Assembly: GCA_038231615.1 (NCBI GenBank) | Contig: JBBRLA010000027.1 | Location: 1-25,779 of the forward strand | Direction of reading: 5' to 3' | Origin: JBBRLA01 sp038231615 | Lineage (GTDB): Bacteria; Myxococcota_A; Polyangia; Palsa-1104; JAEUJZ01 | DNA length: 25,779 nt | Part shown: positions 24,501 to 25,779 of the stretch, in pieces | Position numbering within the stretch: position 1 is the first letter of the stretch | Layout: each line of letters begins with the position of its first letter | Made by a program: the position numbers and the translations under genes | The notes under the pieces: generated by a model | Seen by the model: the letters and a program-made list of their open reading frames with translations, nothing else | Told to the model about the DNA's origin: nothing | Database searches by the model: none

Positions 24501-25344
24501 ACAGAAGCACCAGGCACTCCCGCCCGAGTAGGTTCTCAGGCGGCGGGGTCTGTCCGCGCTCGATCCGGCACAGGAACGCCTTCGCCAGGAGGGACAAGGC
24601 ATCGTAGACCGCGCCTTTCAGTTCCCGCCCGACGCTCTCGGCGTACTCGAGGGACTCTTTGCGCGCGCTGTCCAAAAAGCACAGTTCGCCCGTCTTCCCC
24701 GGCCTGATCGCCTCCCCGCGGAAAAACAGATAGAAGTAGCGAAAGTCGTCGAGGTCTTCGGAATCCAGGGAGGCGCAGAGGTCCACCTGATAGTAATGGT
24801 CGAGCCGGCCGGCCACCGTCCGGTGCACCAGCCGCCAATTTCTGCCATCCGTCAGGAAGCCCCAGTCTACTCCAGAGAGGTGCAGATACTGTGTGAGCTG
24901 CTGGCGCGGGGTCTTCTCGCCGCGCGCAGCCCCACCGAACTCCGTGCCCCACCGCTTGGCGTCCCCGATCATACGGACCTTTTTGAAGTAGGAAGATGCT
25001 TTTTCATTCTCCGGCAGAGCCTGTGCCGATAGCCGGTCTTCCTCCGTGGCGAAGAAGGTGTAGTCCGGGGCCAGCTTCACCCTGGGGTCGTCCGTCGGGA
25101 GCACCGGCTGGACGTCATAGACGATGGAGAGCGCCTCCAATACGGGACGGATGAAGCGCTGCTCCAGCTGCTGTTCCTTGAGGCGAGACAGGCTCGCCTT
25201 CTCCTTCGCGTACAACGCCCGGAGCTTGTCCCGTGCCTGAGTGGCTTCTTCGGTCTCCTGCCATTCCGGACGCTGCCGTAGCAGATGATCCAAGAATCGC
25301 TTCGAGAACAGTTCCTTGTTGAGGTACGGTGGCGAGGGGGACAT
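21526..25344 (-). CDS. Type IIG restriction-modification enzyme (nuclease plus N6-adenine methyltransferase)
   Basis: 1272 residues from ATG 25344 (GTG 25362 in frame would add six). N-terminal nuclease: Glu70 (RPVLEAL), Asp94 (APDYTFF) and Asp128-x-Lys130 (IGDAKRW) form a PD-(D/E)xK-type site. A helical linker follows. Methyltransferase motifs are SYYTPDFIVEYIVEE (motif X, about residue 480), DPAMGSGH (motif I, from residue 512; codons 23811-23788) and GNPPWIRQE (motif IV, Asn764; codons 23055-23044). The C-terminal third has the TaqI/Eco57I-like recognition pattern (WGLKTGFNEAFLVD, AVLNSS-like TVLNSSLMWWYL, VERLYGLTxxD-like end). Such single-chain enzymes methylate one strand of an asymmetric site and cut at a distance. 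PglX of BREX is similar in the methylase half but lacks this nuclease. No separate methylase or specificity gene is adjacent; the frame looks intact. Confidence 0.93.
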   Translation of the reverse strand: MSPSPPYLNKELFSKRFLDHLLRQRPEWQETEEATQARDKLRALYAKEKASLSRLKEQQLEQRFIRPVLEALSIVYDVQPVLPTDDPRVKLAPDYTFFATEEDRLSAQALPENEKASSYFKKVRMIGDAKRWGTEFGGAARGEKTPRQQLTQYLHLSGVDWGFLTDGRNWRLVHRTVAGRLDHYYQVDLCASLDSEDLDDFRYFYLFFRGEAIRPGKTGELCFLDSARKESLEYAESVGRELKGAVYDALSLLAKAFLCRIERGQTPPPENLLGRECLVLLYRLLFLFYAEHRGLLPLDDPRYRENYSLTGLSRVLAEKRDAGIILSSHAASLWGRLNGLFEMIDRGDPDLRVPAYNGGLFSAKEHPFLAEKKPGDRDLAAVIDLLARTPMRSAEKHFIDYRDLSIRHLGTIYEGLLEYHLKIAETDLAIVKNGKDQRERYEPLDPVRHADLPSDSRIPKGEPYLLTDSGERWVTGSYYTPDFIVEYIVEETLGPLVLDRRPKDVLGLRVLDPAMGSGHFLLEAVDFLARAYGQARIDAREDDDDDDGILSDTELSEYRRLVVEHCIYGVDKNPMAVELAKLALWLKTMARDRPLTFLDNHLKWGNSLLSARVDQIGAEQNGRSKRNGPARSAQVTLFEHAFLSKLPTMLAQVLQIVGRETRNREDIDMKEEWDAAVEDIRRPFSAVADVHVSRLGKPPDHQLEKLLMLLHRPQELMSHPEVVEIQDLWARWPCLHFELVFPEVFYNEHGRRRDDAGFDAVIGNPPWIRQETISADKAKLAALYPEVFHSVADIYVFFLCAGLKLLHDHGRLGMLVPNKWQRADYGQALRRFLTERHHPVSLTDFGHAPIFPDADTFPCILVLQAEKPADKDEGLLFCQVPKEALEGIKLSIFVRNEGYRVSRDQLREEGWHPQPPDIARLMKKIRNASVPLMEYLGSRPVWGLKTGFNEAFLVDHIARDCLIGKDPSCANIIKKFHRGRDIDRWRARWGGEWMIALSSSDNKLWPWAEKGDLAEKVFQSTYPSLYKHMKIHEGPLRKRQDHGRYWWELRPSDAYSMLEAPKIIYPQIQFHSCFALDQDGYYLLDTMFLLPTGDLGLLTVLNSSLMWWYLWLTAPHKKDEAFALHAFYMETLPIVAAPKDGAEELVRLTAERQQEEEAFLSWLRVEMELPKISQKLESFWRLNEADFLKEIKKTGIHIGKSALSRLREEFEKTRDRILPLVVRAKEVELAQHAVVEKLYGLTARDVDLLRTTAPPRDPLALISAGQSRTGLV

Positions 25345-25362
25345 CGGCGGGGAAGGTAGCAC

Positions 25363-25779
25363 GAGGGGAGATGTTGTCCAGGCGGGTAGGAAAAACTAAC
25401 GGGGGTTTTGCCCTGCCGAGGGCAGCGGAGCCGGCACCGATCGCCACCCGCCATAACTCCCCGCCCTGCCGGCACAACGAAAGTCCCAACAAATGCTGTC
25501 CGTGCTGTCCGTGCTGTCCGAAAGTTAGAAGAATCAGGCACTTGCGAAAAGGCGTTGCCGTCCGCACTCCGCACTGCTGTCCGTCCGTGCCGCCCGAATC
25601 GTCGGTCCCCATCTACATCAATCACCTGGATCGGCAACACCTGGCCTCGGCGGTGTCCGGCGACTTCTACAAAGTGGCCGCGCAGAACGGCTTTCCCTTC
25701 GCTCAAAAGAACTCAGGGATCTCTTGCCGCTCGTCACCGGTCCCGGCGACGGCATGGGGATGACCTATACAAGCAGCCC
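25363..25779. other. Non-coding tail of the window upstream of the type IIG gene
   Basis: No gene is supported in these 417 bases. Frames on both strands are open in places but have no family-like pattern and no ribosome site. It should hold the promoter of the type IIG gene (minus strand), but I see no convincing -35/-10 pair. A small GCCCT/AGGGC hairpin (about 25424-25437) and the TGCTGTCCG repeats are the only structure seen. Confidence 0.6.
25494..25520. repeat. Three tandem copies of a 9-bp unit, TGCTGTCCG
   Basis: Perfect copies at 25494, 25503 and 25512. A fourth, separate copy occurs at 25575-25583. They lie 130-240 bases upstream of the type IIG start. Confidence 0.95.

Noticed and set aside
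21526..25344. Type IIG gene as PglX of a BREX system or as a DISARM methylase
   Set aside because: It has its own PD-(D/E)xK nuclease, and no BrxC, PglZ, BrxA/B, Lon-like or DrmA/B genes are in the window.
25329..25763. 144-residue plus-strand frame at the right edge
   Set aside because: Its first part is antisense of the type IIG gene and repeats (Cys-Cys-Pro runs from TGCTGTCCG); no ribosome site or recognisable domain.

Overview
The window is 25.8 kb of GC-rich DNA that looks like a chromosomal segment from a Myxococcota/Deltaproteobacteria-like bacterium. That placement is an inference from high GC, PEGA and MORN-variant repeat proteins, a VgrG with unusual architecture, a FlgT-like/beta-barrel pair and many exported proteins of unknown role. 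No rRNA, tRNA or CRISPR array was recognised.

Region 1 (1-6435, all on +) is a type VI secretion (T6SS) accessory cluster. A VgrG spike gene is already open at the left edge. It carries an N-terminal extension of DPAKQ and DGPAGK repeats plus an Ala/Val-rich hydrophobic stretch. After it come a MORN-variant (YwqK-like) repeat protein, a PEGA-domain membrane protein 2 bp further on, an exported protein with a His/Lys-rich repeat linker and a possible lysozyme-like domain, a small exported protein with its own promoter, and a TssJ-like exported protein. These could be a VgrG with cargo, adaptor or neutralising partners and an envelope component, but only the VgrG call is firm.

Region 2 (6527-18767, all on -) is mostly ordinary chromosome. 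It holds a nitrilase-superfamily amidohydrolase, an acyl-CoA ligase, trpS, a phosphatase-like protein that has lost its P-loop arginine, two adjacent exported barrel proteins with a shared architecture, and a tightly packed set read as thioredoxin/PDZ (TlpA-like), then VWA (CoxE-like), then an Eco57I/TaqI-type N6-adenine methyltransferase. The last two overlap by 4 bp.

Region 3 (18813-25779) is an accessory island. It starts with a Phd/PIN toxin-antitoxin pair whose promoter contains a perfect palindrome and seems to make a leaderless antitoxin mRNA. A 5'-truncated XRE regulator abuts the toxin stop codon. Then come an AT-richer membrane protein with a duplicated module, a second XRE relic broken by one in-frame TAG, the decayed start of a serine recombinase, and a very large single-chain type IIG restriction-modification enzyme (PD-(D/E)xK nuclease, N6-methyltransferase and target-recognition regions). 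The relics suggest repeated insertion and deletion at this site. The last 417 bases hold short repeats and no gene that I can support.
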